A stretch of 64,000 nucleotides of DNA from JAAXHF01 sp965242605. Its GTDB lineage: Bacteria > Desulfobacterota > Binatia > Bin18. The translations under genes and the position numbers were made by a program. Shown here piece by piece: positions 16,284 to 25,806 of the stretch (its first letter is position 1; each line of letters opens with the position of its first letter). The DNA lies in contig CBDESS010000002.1 in the NCBI GenBank assembly GCA_965242605.1, positions 62,001 to 126,000 on the forward strand. The letters are read 5' to 3'. The notes beneath the pieces are model-generated. The model worked only from the letters and a program-made list of their open reading frames with translations. It was not told the DNA's origin and ran no database searches.

Positions 16284-17483
16284 CTAGCGGTCTAGGCGCT
16301 TGAGGGCGGCCTCGATCTGATCCATGCCTTTTTCCAGGTTGGCCATTGAGGTGGCATACGAGATACGGACGTTGTTGGGTGCGCCAAAGCCCTCGCCGGC
16401 GACGAGGGCGACGCGGGCCTCTTCCAGCAGATACAGGGCGAGTTCGGTCGCCGATTCGATGCGGGTGTCCGGCCCTGTTGCTCCAAAGTAGCCGGACACA
16501 TTGGGAAAGACATAGAACGCGCCTTCGGGCAGGGTACAGGTGATGCCGGGAATGGCGCGCAGGCGGTCAACGATGTAGTTGCGGCGTGTGGCAAACTCGG
16601 CGGCCATAACGCCGACCGGCTCTTGGGTCCCGGTCAAAGCCGCCACTGCCGCGGCTTGGCTGATAGAGCTGGGGTTTGAGGTGCTTTGGCTCTGGAGCGT
16701 TTCGAGCGCTTTGATCAGCTCTGCCGGGCCCGCGGCATACCCCAAGCGCCAGCCGGTCATGGCGTAGGTCTTGGACACCGAGTTGACCAACAGGACCCTG
16801 TCGCGGAAGGCGGGCTTGAGGGCCAGAATCTGGGCGCAACGCGGTGAATCGTACAGAAACTTTTCGTACACATCGTCCGAAATAACGAGCAGGTCTGTCG
16901 GCTCAATCACTTCAATCAACCCGCCCAGTTCTTGTTCCGTATAGGCTGCACCGGTTGGGTTTGAGGGACTGTTGAGCAGGAGGACCTTGCTGTTGGGGCC
17001 AATAGCCGCTTTGAGCTGCTCGGCGCTCAGCTTAAAACCGGTCTCCTCGGTCGTTGGCAACAGCTTTGGCCGCGCGCCGGTCAGGATAACCATGTCCGAA
17101 TAGCTGACCCAGTACGGGGTGGGAATCAGGACCTCGTCGCCCGCTCCAAACAGGGCGTGGAAGGCGTTGAACAGGGTGTGTTTCCCGCCCGAATTGGTGG
17201 TCACTTCCGATACGGCATAGCTGAGCCCATTGTCCCGGTCCAGTTTGGCGATAATCGCCTCTTTGACGGCGGCGGTCCCGCCGACCGGGGTGTATTTGGT
17301 CTGGCCCTGGTTGATGGCTGCCACGGCCGCGGCCTTGATATGCTTGGGCGTGTCAAAGTCGGGCTCTCCAGCACCAAAATCAATCACGTTGATGCCCTGG
17401 CGACCAAGGGCGGCGACCTGGGTGGTGACGGCGAGTGTGGGAGAGGGCTTGATGAGCGACAGACGTTCGGCGAGCTGTGTCAT
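16284..17483 (-). CDS. aspC: Aspartate/aromatic aminotransferase, class I (fold type I PLP enzyme)
   Basis: 399 residues. It starts LAERLSLIKPSPTLAVTTQVAAL, has INVIDFGAGEPDFDTPKHI, NSPSNPTGA, and the PLP lysine in NSVSKTYAMTGWRLGYAAG, then FYVFPNVSGYFG and NVRISYATS. These match the prokaryotic aspartate aminotransferase subgroup I gamma. It transfers amino groups between aspartate or related acids and 2-oxoglutarate. Its start overlaps the coaD stop by 4 bp (ATGA). Some relatives also act on prephenate, which would fit the nearby aromatic genes but is unproven. Confidence 0.92.
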   Translation of the reverse strand: MTQLAERLSLIKPSPTLAVTTQVAALGRQGINVIDFGAGEPDFDTPKHIKAAAVAAINQGQTKYTPVGGTAAVKEAIIAKLDRDNGLSYAVSEVTTNSGGKHTLFNAFHALFGAGDEVLIPTPYWVSYSDMVILTGARPKLLPTTEETGFKLSAEQLKAAIGPNSKVLLLNSPSNPTGAAYTEQELGGLIEVIEPTDLLVISDDVYEKFLYDSPRCAQILALKPAFRDRVLLVNSVSKTYAMTGWRLGYAAGPAELIKALETLQSQSTSNPSSISQAAAVAALTGTQEPVGVMAAEFATRRNYIVDRLRAIPGITCTLPEGAFYVFPNVSGYFGATGPDTRIESATELALYLLEEARVALVAGEGFGAPNNVRISYATSMANLEKGMDQIEAALKRLDR

Positions 17484-18004
17484 GGTTCTGTATGTGGGCT
17501 TGAGGGCATTGTGGAGTTTTCGGTCAGCTTTTCCCGCAGACGTTGCTCAACGTGGGGCGGAACTAGCCCCTGGACCGATCCCTCAAAGCTGGCAATTTCT
17601 TTGACGAGGCGCGAGGCGGTATAAAAATGGGCGGCACCGGTGGCCAGGAAGATCGTTTCAATGTTCGGTTTCATGTGCCGATTCATGAGGGCCATTTGAA
17701 ACTCGTACTCAAAATCGGACGCCGCCCGCAGGCCACGAATCACAATGGAAGCTCGCATTTTTTCAACATAGTCAACGAGCAGGCCGTGAAAACTATCGTA
17801 GATCACCCGGTCGCCCGCCTCTTTGAACTCTTCGCGGAACATAGCGATGCGTTCCTCGGGCGTAAACAGATAGTTTGACTTCTGCGGGTTGTACACCACC
17901 GCCACGACGACCTCGTCAACAAGCTCTAAGCTGCGACGGACAATGTCGATGTGCCCGCAGGTCGGTGGATCAAAAGAGCCTGGGTAAATGCCCCGGCGTT
18001 TCAC
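17480..18004 (-). CDS. coaD: Phosphopantetheine adenylyltransferase
   Basis: 174 residues, normal length. YPGSFDPPTCGHIDIVRRS contains the nucleotidyltransferase GH motif; IVIRGLRAASDFEYEFQMALMNR and the late LVKEIASFEGSVQGLVP are standard for CoaD. It adds AMP to 4'-phosphopantetheine in coenzyme A synthesis. It overlaps rsmD by 4 bp upstream and aspC by 4 bp downstream, an rsmD-coaD pairing seen in many bacteria. Confidence 0.97.
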   Translation of the reverse strand: MKRRGIYPGSFDPPTCGHIDIVRRSLELVDEVVVAVVYNPQKSNYLFTPEERIAMFREEFKEAGDRVIYDSFHGLLVDYVEKMRASIVIRGLRAASDFEYEFQMALMNRHMKPNIETIFLATGAAHFYTASRLVKEIASFEGSVQGLVPPHVEQRLREKLTENSTMPSSPHTEP

Positions 18005-18573
18005 GCGGCCTCCTCATCTCGGTACTGGTAGAAGGATACCCCGGTTTTGCCGTAACGACGGCGATCCGTCAATACCAAACCGCCATAGGTGTCAGCCCCG
18101 CTCTCGCCGGGGTCATGCTCGGCCACGACCCAGGCGTCAGGGCTGAGGAGCCGGCCGCTGGCTAACGCCCGGAGCATCTTGTCCACCCAGCCCTGGCCGT
18201 ATGGCGGATCGACAAAGACACCCCGGAAGCGTAAGCCCTGCTGGGCGGCGATTTTCAGCCCGGTGGCGGCATAGGTGCGCAGAATACGGCCCCGCTGGCG
18301 AAAGCCGGTTGTGCGCAGATTGGTCCGAAGTGCACGCTGGGCTTGTGGGTGCGGATCAACAAAAACAGCCGACTTGGCCCCCCGGCTCAGGGCTTCAATG
18401 CCCAGCGCGCCAGTGCCGGCAAACAGGTCAAGGATGGCAGCCCCCTGGAGTGGAAAGCGACTGGCCAGGATATTGAAAATCGCTTCTCTGACCTGATCGG
18501 CCGTTGGCCGGACGGTGTAGCCCTTGGGCGCTTTGAGTTGGAGGCCACCGCGGGAGCCGGTAATGATACGCAC
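18001..18573 (-). CDS. rsmD: 16S rRNA (guanine(966)-N2)-methyltransferase
   Basis: 190 residues from a GTG at 18573, where the family N-terminus (VRIITGSRGGLQLKAPKG) begins; an ATG at 18711 would add 46 unrelated residues and run into the cofC start region. SAM motif ILDLFAGTGALGIEALSRGA, catalytic motif VFVDPPYGQGW. No strong ribosome site precedes the GTG. It is coupled to coaD by ATGA overlap. Confidence 0.92.
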   Translation of the reverse strand: MRIITGSRGGLQLKAPKGYTVRPTADQVREAIFNILASRFPLQGAAILDLFAGTGALGIEALSRGAKSAVFVDPHPQAQRALRTNLRTTGFRQRGRILRTYAATGLKIAAQQGLRFRGVFVDPPYGQGWVDKMLRALASGRLLSPDAWVVAEHDPGESGADTYGGLVLTDRRRYGKTGVSFYQYRDEEAA

Positions 18574-18719
18574 TACGCACTCAGAATACGGGCGGCCACC
18601 ACTGCGGCCCCCCAGTGTGGTCTGGCTGACGCCGGGTGGGTTCAGGCCAGCGTCAGGCATCCCACTATAGGCGCACACGCCCTTGTTCGGCAAGCGGAAT
18701 TTCGTCACCATGGACTGTG

Positions 18720-19379
18720 GTGAACTTCGTACTGGTGCCGGTGAAAGCCCTGGCCGAGGGGAAAACCCGCCTGTCGTTTGTGCTGTCCGAGACGGCCCGC
18801 CGAGCCTTGTCGCGGGCCATGCTGACCGATGTGGTGACGAGTGTTTTTCAGGTTCCGGCGGTTGATCGGGTCGTGGTGGTCAGCTCCGACCTGTCCCTGC
18901 TGGCCCTGGCCCGGGGGCTGGGAGCGTTGACCGTAGATGAGGGACATCCGCGCGGGCTGAACGGGGCGACCGGGCTGGGGACGGACTTTTGTCTGCGTCA
19001 CGGGGCAACGACGCTCTTGGTGTTGCTGTCCGATTTGCCGCTCATCCGCCCACAAGACATCGCCCATCTGTTCGCTCAGTTGAGCGGTCGGCCCGAGATC
19101 CTGCTCGTACGCTGTAAGTATGGGGATGGGACCAACGCCTTTATGCGCGTGCCGCCGCTGGTCATGCGGCCGTGTTTTGGTGGGCCAAGCCTGGCCGCCC
19201 ATCAACAGGCCGCCCGCCGACAGGGTATTACATGTCGCGTTGTCGAGGCACCGAGCATTCGCTTTGATCTGGACTCGGTGGAAGACCTCAAACAGTGTGA
19301 GCACAAACAGCCCGCCCCGCATACCGCTCGGGTACTGCACGAATATGGCGTCTTTCGCGCTGACCGACCGAAGGTGTAA
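18720..19379 (+). CDS. cofC: 2-phospho-L-lactate (3-phosphoglycerate-type) guanylyltransferase, F420 biosynthesis
   Basis: About 219 residues from a GTG at 18720 (GTG 18717 equally possible). NFVLVPVKALAEGKTRLSFVLS is the CofC N-terminal signature; VVVSSD, GLNGATGLG, LLVLLSDLPLIRPQDI and RFDLDSVEDL complete the nucleotidyltransferase fold. It activates a phosphorylated acid with GTP to start the side chain of coenzyme F420. It is divergent from rsmD and 11 bp upstream of miaA. No other F420 gene is in the window. Confidence 0.88.
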   Translation: MNFVLVPVKALAEGKTRLSFVLSETARRALSRAMLTDVVTSVFQVPAVDRVVVVSSDLSLLALARGLGALTVDEGHPRGLNGATGLGTDFCLRHGATTLLVLLSDLPLIRPQDIAHLFAQLSGRPEILLVRCKYGDGTNAFMRVPPLVMRPCFGGPSLAAHQQAARRQGITCRVVEAPSIRFDLDSVEDLKQCEHKQPAPHTARVLHEYGVFRADRPKV

Positions 19380-19390
19380 ATCGGTGGAAC

Positions 19391-20311
19391 ATGGGGAAGC
19401 CCAAGCTTATTGTGATCGCCGGACCAACGGCCAGCGGAAAAACGGCCCTGGGGATTGAACTAGCCGGCCCTTGTCACGCCGAAATCGTGAGCGCTGATTC
19501 CCGTCAGGTGTACCGCTATCTCGATATTGGGACGGCTAAACCCACACCCCATGAACGGCGCGCCGCCCGCCACCATTTGCTCGACGTGGTTGAGCCGGAC
19601 GCGGGCTTTGATGTGGCGCGTTTTCGTCGGCTGGCCCAGACCGCCATCGCCGATATTGTGCGGCGTGGAAAACACGCCTTTGTGGTCGGCGGGACGGGGC
19701 TCTACATCCGCGCCCTGATACGCGGGCTGTTTGATGGACCGCCGGCCGATAACGCGCTGCGGGCCCGTCTGCGGCAGCAGGAAGACGAGGTGGGCGGCGG
19801 CTTTTTACACCGCCAACTGCAACTGCTTGATCCACCGGCTGCCGGCCGCCTGCACCCGCACGATACGCCGCGCCTCATTCGGGCCTTAGAGGTGTTTCTG
19901 CTCAGCGGCACCCCGCTCAGTCAGTGGCAGGCGCAGCACGGCTTTCGGGAGCGACTTTTTGACACCCTGACGATCGGCCTCGAACGGGACCGCGCCAGCC
20001 TGCACGAACGAATTGGCCGGCGCTGTCGGGAGATGGTCCAGAATGGGCTGGTGGAAGAGTTGCGTAGGCTGTGGCAGCGGGGCTACAGTCCCGACCTGCC
20101 TGTTCTGCAGACGATTGGCTATGCCCAGATGCGACGTGTTCTTGAGCACCGGTGTGGGCTGGAAGAGGCGCTGGGCGACATGGCGCAACACACCCGGCGG
20201 CTGGCCAAACGGCAGATGACGTGGTTTCGCGCTGAGCCCGCGGTATGCTGGTTTGGTCCAGACCAGATCGGCCAGATTCGGACCACGGTCGCAAGATTTT
20301 TACAAATTTGA
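19391..20311 (+). CDS. miaA: tRNA dimethylallyltransferase
   Basis: 306 residues. P-loop IAGPTASGKTALGIELA, then SADSRQVYRYLDIGTAKPT, HHLLDVVEP, VVGGTGLYIRAL, PRLIRALEVF and the C-terminal QTIGYAQM, KRQMTWFR. It places a dimethylallyl group on A37 of tRNAs reading UNN codons. The order cofC-miaA-accA on the same strand with short gaps suggests cotranscription. Confidence 0.97.
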   Translation: MGKPKLIVIAGPTASGKTALGIELAGPCHAEIVSADSRQVYRYLDIGTAKPTPHERRAARHHLLDVVEPDAGFDVARFRRLAQTAIADIVRRGKHAFVVGGTGLYIRALIRGLFDGPPADNALRARLRQQEDEVGGGFLHRQLQLLDPPAAGRLHPHDTPRLIRALEVFLLSGTPLSQWQAQHGFRERLFDTLTIGLERDRASLHERIGRRCREMVQNGLVEELRRLWQRGYSPDLPVLQTIGYAQMRRVLEHRCGLEEALGDMAQHTRRLAKRQMTWFRAEPAVCWFGPDQIGQIRTTVARFLQI

Positions 20312-20324
20312 TAAGGGGAGAGCC

Positions 20325-21323
20325 GTGCAGACGACCTATCTGGATTTTGAGCAGGGGCTGAGCGAGCTTGATGAGCGGATTGAGGTACTCGGTCGCCGGG
20401 AAGACTGCTCAGCCGAGGAGCAGGTCGAGCTAGCCCGGCTGACCGAACGGCGGCAGGCTCAGGAAGCGGAGATTTACAAGGTCCTGCTGCCCTGGCAGCG
20501 TGTCCAGCTCTCGCGCCATACCGACCGGCCCTATAGCCTGGATTATATTCGGTCCTTGAGCAGCGAGTTTGTCGAACTGCACGGCGACCGGACATTTGCC
20601 GATGACCCGGCTATTGTCGGCGGTCTGGCCCGCTTCCAGGGACGAGCCATCGTTGTCGTCGGACACCAGAGGGGCAGAACGGTCCGGGAAAAGATCTCCC
20701 GTAATTTTGGCATGCCGCGTCCCGAGGGGTATCGAAAAGCGCTGCGGTTGTTTTATCTGGCGGAACGCTTTGGCCGGCCGGTGGTGTCCTTTATTGACAC
20801 CCAAGGTGCCTACCCTGGGGTGGGTGCCGAAGAGCGTGGCCAAGCTGAAGCGATTGCCCGCAATATCCGCGAGTTGGCCGGTCTACGGACGCCGGTGATT
20901 GTGGTGGTGATTGGCGAGGGGGGCAGTGGCGGAGCTTTGGCGCTGGGGGTCGGTGATCGGGTGTTAATGCAGGAAAATGCGTGCTACTCGGTCATTACCC
21001 CGGAGGGCTGTGCCGCTATTCTGTACGGCGAGCGGACTCCCGAGCGGGTGGCCAAGGCGGCTGAGGCGATGAAAATTACCGCTCCCGACCTGTTACGCCT
21101 GGGGGTGATTGACGAGATTATACCCGAGCCGCAGGGCGGAGCGCATCGCCACCCGCGGGCGGCCACGACCGCGGTTGGTCAGGCCATCGCCCATCATTTG
21201 CACGAGGTCGTTCGCCTGCCGCTTGATGAACTGCTGGCCCACCGCTACGAAAAGTTCCGGCGTATGGGGACGGAGGCGGTGCGCGACCCCGGTGGGCCAA
21301 GCACCGATAGACGCGGACCCTGA
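20325..21323 (+). CDS. accA: Acetyl-CoA carboxylase carboxyltransferase, alpha subunit
   Basis: 332 residues from the GTG at 20325 with AAGGGGAG upstream; an earlier ATG inside miaA is rejected. YLDFEQGLSELDERIEVL, LSRHTDRPYSLDYI, ELHGDRTFADDPAIVGGLARF, FGMPRPEGYRKALRL, PVVSFIDTQGAYPGVGAEERGQ and GEGGSGGALALGVGD are textbook AccA. It transfers the carboxyl group from biotin to acetyl-CoA for fatty acid synthesis. Confidence 0.97.
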   Translation: MQTTYLDFEQGLSELDERIEVLGRREDCSAEEQVELARLTERRQAQEAEIYKVLLPWQRVQLSRHTDRPYSLDYIRSLSSEFVELHGDRTFADDPAIVGGLARFQGRAIVVVGHQRGRTVREKISRNFGMPRPEGYRKALRLFYLAERFGRPVVSFIDTQGAYPGVGAEERGQAEAIARNIRELAGLRTPVIVVVIGEGGSGGALALGVGDRVLMQENACYSVITPEGCAAILYGERTPERVAKAAEAMKITAPDLLRLGVIDEIIPEPQGGAHRHPRAATTAVGQAIAHHLHEVVRLPLDELLAHRYEKFRRMGTEAVRDPGGPSTDRRGP

Positions 21324-21343
21324 ATTGTAGTACAAAACGAGCC

Positions 21344-22447
21344 GTGCCGAAAAAACGTCCCGCCGTCTCGCTTGCTCCCCTGCGTGAAAAAATTGACCGG
21401 ATTGACGCCCAGATTGTCCGCCTCATCAACCGCCGGGCGAGTGTGGCCCAACGCATCGGCCGGGCCAAGCACGGCGATCAGGCCGCGGTCTATGTGCCGA
21501 GCCGCGAGCACCAGATTGCGGCCCGTCTGGCCGAACTGAATAGCGGACCGCTTTCGACCCCCGCCGTTCAGGCCATTTATCGCGAAATCATCTCGGCCTC
21601 GCGGGCGCTTGAACAACTGCCCCGGGTTGCTTACCTGGGGCCAGCCGCGTCATACACCCATATGGCCGCCCGCGAACAGTTGGGTGCCCAGGTTGAGTGC
21701 GTCCCGGTCTTGACCATTCCCGAGGTGTTTGCCGAGGTTGAGCACGAGCACACCGATTACGGGGTGGTACCAATTGAAAACTCGACCGGCGGAGCGGTCG
21801 ATATCACGCTTGACCGGTTTGTTGAGTCGCCGCTCAGCATCATTGCCGAACGCTCTCTGGCCATCCGCCACTGTCTGCTCAGCCGCGCCCCGAGGCTGGA
21901 GCGGGTGCAGCGAGTTTTGGCTCACCCGCAAGCCCTGACCCAGTGTCGGCGCTGGCTGGCCACCCATCTGTCGAGCGTGGTCATTGAGGAGGCCAGCAGC
22001 AACTCCCGCGCGGCCGAACTGGCCGCCCATGACACCCGTACCGCGGCCATTGCCAGCCGTCTGGCCGGCGAGGAGTATAAGCTCAGGGTGCTGGCCGCGG
22101 ATATCCAGGACCAGATGACCAATTTTACCCGCTTTGCCATTCTGGGCCACGCCCAGCCCTCGAAGCCGACCGGCCACGACAAAACCGCCTTGTTCGTGTC
22201 GGTCAAAGACAGGGCCGGTGTCCTGTACCAGATGCTCAAACCTTTTGCCGACAACGCGATCAATATGCTGCGTATTGAGTCGCGTCCGCTCAAGGGTAAA
22301 CCCTGGGAGTATCTGTTCTTTATTGATGTAGAGGGCCATACGGATGACCCGCCCCTGGCCCGGGCGCTTCAGGAGATTGAGCCGCTGTGTGTTCAGGTCA
22401 GGATTCTGGGCTCGTATGCGACCGTAAAACAGACGGGCCGGACCTAG
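21344..22447 (+). CDS. pheA: Bifunctional chorismate mutase/prephenate dehydratase (P-protein)
   Basis: 367 residues from a GTG at 21344. Residues 10-90 form a chorismate mutase helix domain (LREKIDRIDAQIVRLINRRASVAQRIG, IYREIISASRALE). The dehydratase domain follows (VAYLGPAASYTHMAA, YGVVPIENSTGGAV, NFTRFAILG with the Thr-Arg-Phe motif). An ACT domain (KTALFVSVKDRAGVLYQMLKPF, IESRPLKGKPWEYLFFID) gives phenylalanine feedback control. It opens the aromatic amino acid run pheA-hisC-tyrA-aroA. Confidence 0.97.
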   Translation: MPKKRPAVSLAPLREKIDRIDAQIVRLINRRASVAQRIGRAKHGDQAAVYVPSREHQIAARLAELNSGPLSTPAVQAIYREIISASRALEQLPRVAYLGPAASYTHMAAREQLGAQVECVPVLTIPEVFAEVEHEHTDYGVVPIENSTGGAVDITLDRFVESPLSIIAERSLAIRHCLLSRAPRLERVQRVLAHPQALTQCRRWLATHLSSVVIEEASSNSRAAELAAHDTRTAAIASRLAGEEYKLRVLAADIQDQMTNFTRFAILGHAQPSKPTGHDKTALFVSVKDRAGVLYQMLKPFADNAINMLRIESRPLKGKPWEYLFFIDVEGHTDDPPLARALQEIEPLCVQVRILGSYATVKQTGRT

Positions 22448-22488
22448 CCCGATTTGCGGCTGTGTCACGACCGCCCGGGTAAGGACGT

Positions 22489-23580
22489 ATGGATATTGGC
22501 AAATACGTTCCAGAATGGATTCTGTCCCTGGTGCCGTATCAGCCCGGCAAGCCGATTGAAGAGCTTGAACGCGAGTACGGCATTACCGACTCGATTAAAA
22601 TCGCCTCAAACGAAAATCCGCTCGGCCCCTCGCCCAAGGCGGTGGCAGCAATTACGGCCGTGCTGCCGGTGCTCAACCTCTACCCCGATGGCGATGCGTT
22701 TTCCCTGAAAAAACGTCTGGCCGAAAAGCTCGGCCTTGACCGCTCGTGTCTGATTATCGGCAACGGCTCAAACGAGTTGATTGAAATGATTGTGCGGACC
22801 TTTGTGCGGGTCGGAGAGTCCATTGTGGTCGGTGCGCACGCTTTTGCCATCTACCACTTGGTGAATACAGCCGCGGGGGGACGGACGATAACGGTTCCGC
22901 ACACCGAGTTCCGGTTTGACCTTGCGGCTATGGCCGAGGCTGTAACCGCAGATACCCGGATCATTTTTCTGGATAATCCCAATAACCCGACCGGGACGAT
23001 GTATACTCGCGACGAGTGGGAGGTGTTTTTGCAGCGCGTGCCCGCGGAGGTGATGATTGTGGTTGACGAGGCCTACTTCGAGTTTGTGGATGACCCGGAC
23101 TATCCGAACTCGCTCAATTATCACGCCGCCGACCGGCTCATCGTCACCCTGCGCACCTTCTCCAAGATCTGTGGCCTAGCCGGGCTGCGGGTCGGCTACG
23201 GCATCGCTTCGCCCCAGGTGATCGATGCTCTCAACCGTATTCGTCAGCCGTTCAATGTGAACAGTTTGGCCCAGGTCGGGGCCTTGGCCGCCTTGGACGA
23301 TGAGGCGCATACCCGTCGCACTCAGGACAATAATGCGCGAGGTCTGGCCTATTTGCGCACCGAGCTAGACCGCTTGGGCCTGGAGTACGCGCCGAGTCGG
23401 GCCAATTTTCTGTTGGTCAACATCGGGGTCGGGGTTGCCGATAAGCTGCTGCCGGCCGGGGTTATTGTCCGACCGATGGAGGGCTATGGCTATCCGGGCT
23501 ACGCCCGGGTGAGCGTTGGTACTCCGCACGAGAATGAGCGCTTTATTGGGGCGCTGGAGCGGATTGTCAAGAAAGCCTGA
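22489..23580 (+). CDS. hisC: Histidinol-phosphate aminotransferase (HisC family)
   Basis: 363 residues, ATG at 22489. KPIEELEREYGITDSIKIASNENPLGPSP, the PLP-site TFSKICGLAGLRVGYGI and VIVRPMEGYG mark the HisC family. In this gene order the enzyme may act on aromatic keto acids as well as histidinol phosphate, as proposed for clustered HisC homologues; that is inference from position. It lies 6 bp before tyrA. Confidence 0.93.
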   Translation: MDIGKYVPEWILSLVPYQPGKPIEELEREYGITDSIKIASNENPLGPSPKAVAAITAVLPVLNLYPDGDAFSLKKRLAEKLGLDRSCLIIGNGSNELIEMIVRTFVRVGESIVVGAHAFAIYHLVNTAAGGRTITVPHTEFRFDLAAMAEAVTADTRIIFLDNPNNPTGTMYTRDEWEVFLQRVPAEVMIVVDEAYFEFVDDPDYPNSLNYHAADRLIVTLRTFSKICGLAGLRVGYGIASPQVIDALNRIRQPFNVNSLAQVGALAALDDEAHTRRTQDNNARGLAYLRTELDRLGLEYAPSRANFLLVNIGVGVADKLLPAGVIVRPMEGYGYPGYARVSVGTPHENERFIGALERIVKKA

Positions 23581-23586
23581 AGACCT

Positions 23587-24468
23587 ATGGCTCGTCTTTT
23601 TCAGCGCCTTATCATTGCCGGGGTCGGCCTGATCGGCGGCTCGCTGGGGCTGGCCGCCCGCCAGCGTGGCTTGGTCGGCGAGGTGATCGGCTTTGGGCGG
23701 ACCGAAGCCAACCTCAAGGTCGCCCTGGAGCGAGGCTGTATTGATGCCTATACCTTTGACCCGGTCGAGGCGGCTCAGGGGACAGACCTGTTTCTGTTGG
23801 CCGTGCCGGTTGCCGCTACCCGCCGGGTGATGGAGTCGTTCATCCCCCATTTGCCACCGGGCTGTATTATTACCGATGCGGGCAGCGTCAAGGAGCGCGT
23901 GGTGACGGTGTTGGAGAAACTCCTCCCGCCGTCCCTACCGTGTGTGGGGGCGCATCCGGTTGCCGGGACCGAGCAGGCCGGCGCGGCGGCGGCCTTTGCT
24001 TCGCTGTTTGAGAACCGCCTGTGTGTGTTGACTCCGACCCCGACCACCAATCCGAACGCCCTGACCCGGGTCCGCGAGCTGTGGCAGGCGGTTGGCATGC
24101 GGGTTGAAGAGATGGACATGCGGGTCCATGACCAAGTGTTGGCACGGGTCAGTCACCTGCCGCACCTGATTGCTTTTAGTGTGATGAACGCCGTGCTGGC
24201 CAACCACCTGCCCGGCGTGGACGCCCTGGCCTATGCCGGCAGCGCTTTTCATGACCTGAGCCGGGTCGCGGCCAGTCCGGTCGAGATGTGGCGGGATATC
24301 TGCCTGGAGAACCGCGCGGCGCTGTTGGCTGCGGTGACCGAGTTTGAGATTGCTTTAGCCGACTTCAAAGCGGCCATTGCCGAGGCTGACGACCAAGCCC
24401 TGGCCGAGGCAATAGCCGCGGCCCGGACAGAGCGGCAGCGTTTGACGCGCCTGCGAGAGCGGTCATGA
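23587..24468 (+). CDS. tyrA: Prephenate (or arogenate) dehydrogenase
   Basis: 293 residues. LIIAGVGLIGGSLGLAARQRG is the NAD(P)-binding glycine motif; LFLLAVPVAATRRVM, TDAGSVKERVV and GAHPVAGTEQAG carry the catalytic His region, and HDQVLARVSHLPHLIAFSVM, SAFHDLSRVAASPVEMWRDI complete the helical domain. No ACT domain is present, so feedback by tyrosine may differ. The stop overlaps the aroA start (ATGA). Confidence 0.95.
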   Translation: MARLFQRLIIAGVGLIGGSLGLAARQRGLVGEVIGFGRTEANLKVALERGCIDAYTFDPVEAAQGTDLFLLAVPVAATRRVMESFIPHLPPGCIITDAGSVKERVVTVLEKLLPPSLPCVGAHPVAGTEQAGAAAAFASLFENRLCVLTPTPTTNPNALTRVRELWQAVGMRVEEMDMRVHDQVLARVSHLPHLIAFSVMNAVLANHLPGVDALAYAGSAFHDLSRVAASPVEMWRDICLENRAALLAAVTEFEIALADFKAAIAEADDQALAEAIAAARTERQRLTRLRERS

Positions 24469-25799
24469 CCGACGCCCTGCTCATCAACCCTGCCTCGGCT
24501 GGAATGTGTGGAGAACTCCGCCCGCCTGGCGACAAGTCGATCAGCCATCGGGCGGTCATGTGTGGTGCGGTCGCCCACGGCCAGAGTCGCATCTGCAACT
24601 GTGCTGTGGGCGGGGATAACCGCAGCACAGTTGGCACTCTCCGGGAACTCGGGGTCGATATTGTTCAGAACGGCAGCGAGGTGCTCGTGACCGGTCGGGG
24701 CTGGGAGGGACTGCGAGCGCCGTCCAGACCCCTCGACTGCGGCAATTCGGGGACTACTATCCGCCTGTTGTGCGGCGTCTTGTCGGGCCGGGCTTTTGCC
24801 TCTCGGCTCGACGGTGACGTGTCGCTGCGTAGCCGGCCGATGGGCCGGGTTATTGAGCCACTGCGCCAGATGGGGGCCAGGATCACTGGTGAGGGCGGAA
24901 CAAACCGTCTGCCCCTGCACATCCACGGCCCCGGCCCGGATCAGATGCTTCGGGCGATACGCTACTGCAGCCCGGTGGCGAGTGCCCAGGTCAAGTCGGC
25001 CATTCTCCTGGCCGGGCTCCAGGCTCGGGGTACAACCCAGGTCTGGGAACCCGTCCGTTCCCGCGATCATACCGAGCGTATGCTGGCGGCCTTCGGCGGC
25101 CGGGTTGAGGTACGGGGCACAATGGTCTCTGTTGCCGGCCAACAGCGGCTGCACGCCTGCGAGCTTGAGGTGCCCAGCGACCTGTCGTCGGCCGCTTTTT
25201 TTATTGGAGCGGGACTGATTGTGCCGCACTCCGAGCTGCAAGTCAGCGGGGTGGGGCTGAATCCGACTCGAACCGGGGTGCTCGATATCTTCCGGGCGAT
25301 GGGCGGTGCGCTGCACATCGACAACGAGCGCCAAGTGGGTGGCGAGCCTGTTGGTGATGTGGTGGTCCACGCCAGTCGGCTGCGCGGCACGCGGATTGAT
25401 GGAGCATTGGTCGTTCGGGCTATTGATGAGTTTCCGATCATCGCCGTGGCGGCGGCCTGCGCCGAGGGAACAACCGTGATTCGCGGAGCTCACGAACTGC
25501 GGCTAAAGGAGAGCGACCGGCTGCAAACGATTGCCACCGCGCTCCAGGCGTTCGGCGTCGGCGTAACCGAGCTACCGGATGGGCTGGTCATTGAGGGCCG
25601 GCCTGGCCAGGACCAGCCGTTTCGGGCCGCGGCCGTCTCCAGTGGGGGCGACCACCGCATCGCCATGGCGCTCAGCGTGGCCAGCCTGCGGGCGGACGGG
25701 CCGATCGTCTTAGACCGGGCCAGCTGCGTTGACATTTCATTTCCGGGCTTCTATCGCGTGTTGCAGGAGTTGGGCGGCATTGACATCCGGGCCGTCTAA
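24465..25799 (+). CDS. aroA: 3-phosphoshikimate 1-carboxyvinyltransferase (EPSP synthase)
   Basis: 444 residues. LRPPGDKSISHRAVM, CGNSGTTIRLLCGVL, SLRSRPMGRVIEPLRQMGA, VKSAILLAGLQARG, DEFPIIAVAAACAEG, RLKESDRLQTIA and GDHRIAMALSVASL are all in place. It joins phosphoenolpyruvate to shikimate-3-phosphate in the chorismate pathway. It is translationally coupled to tyrA and followed 7 bp later by cmk. Confidence 0.97.
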   Translation: MTDALLINPASAGMCGELRPPGDKSISHRAVMCGAVAHGQSRICNCAVGGDNRSTVGTLRELGVDIVQNGSEVLVTGRGWEGLRAPSRPLDCGNSGTTIRLLCGVLSGRAFASRLDGDVSLRSRPMGRVIEPLRQMGARITGEGGTNRLPLHIHGPGPDQMLRAIRYCSPVASAQVKSAILLAGLQARGTTQVWEPVRSRDHTERMLAAFGGRVEVRGTMVSVAGQQRLHACELEVPSDLSSAAFFIGAGLIVPHSELQVSGVGLNPTRTGVLDIFRAMGGALHIDNERQVGGEPVGDVVVHASRLRGTRIDGALVVRAIDEFPIIAVAAACAEGTTVIRGAHELRLKESDRLQTIATALQAFGVGVTELPDGLVIEGRPGQDQPFRAAAVSSGGDHRIAMALSVASLRADGPIVLDRASCVDISFPGFYRVLQELGGIDIRAV

Positions 25800-25806
25800 T
25801 AAGCGG

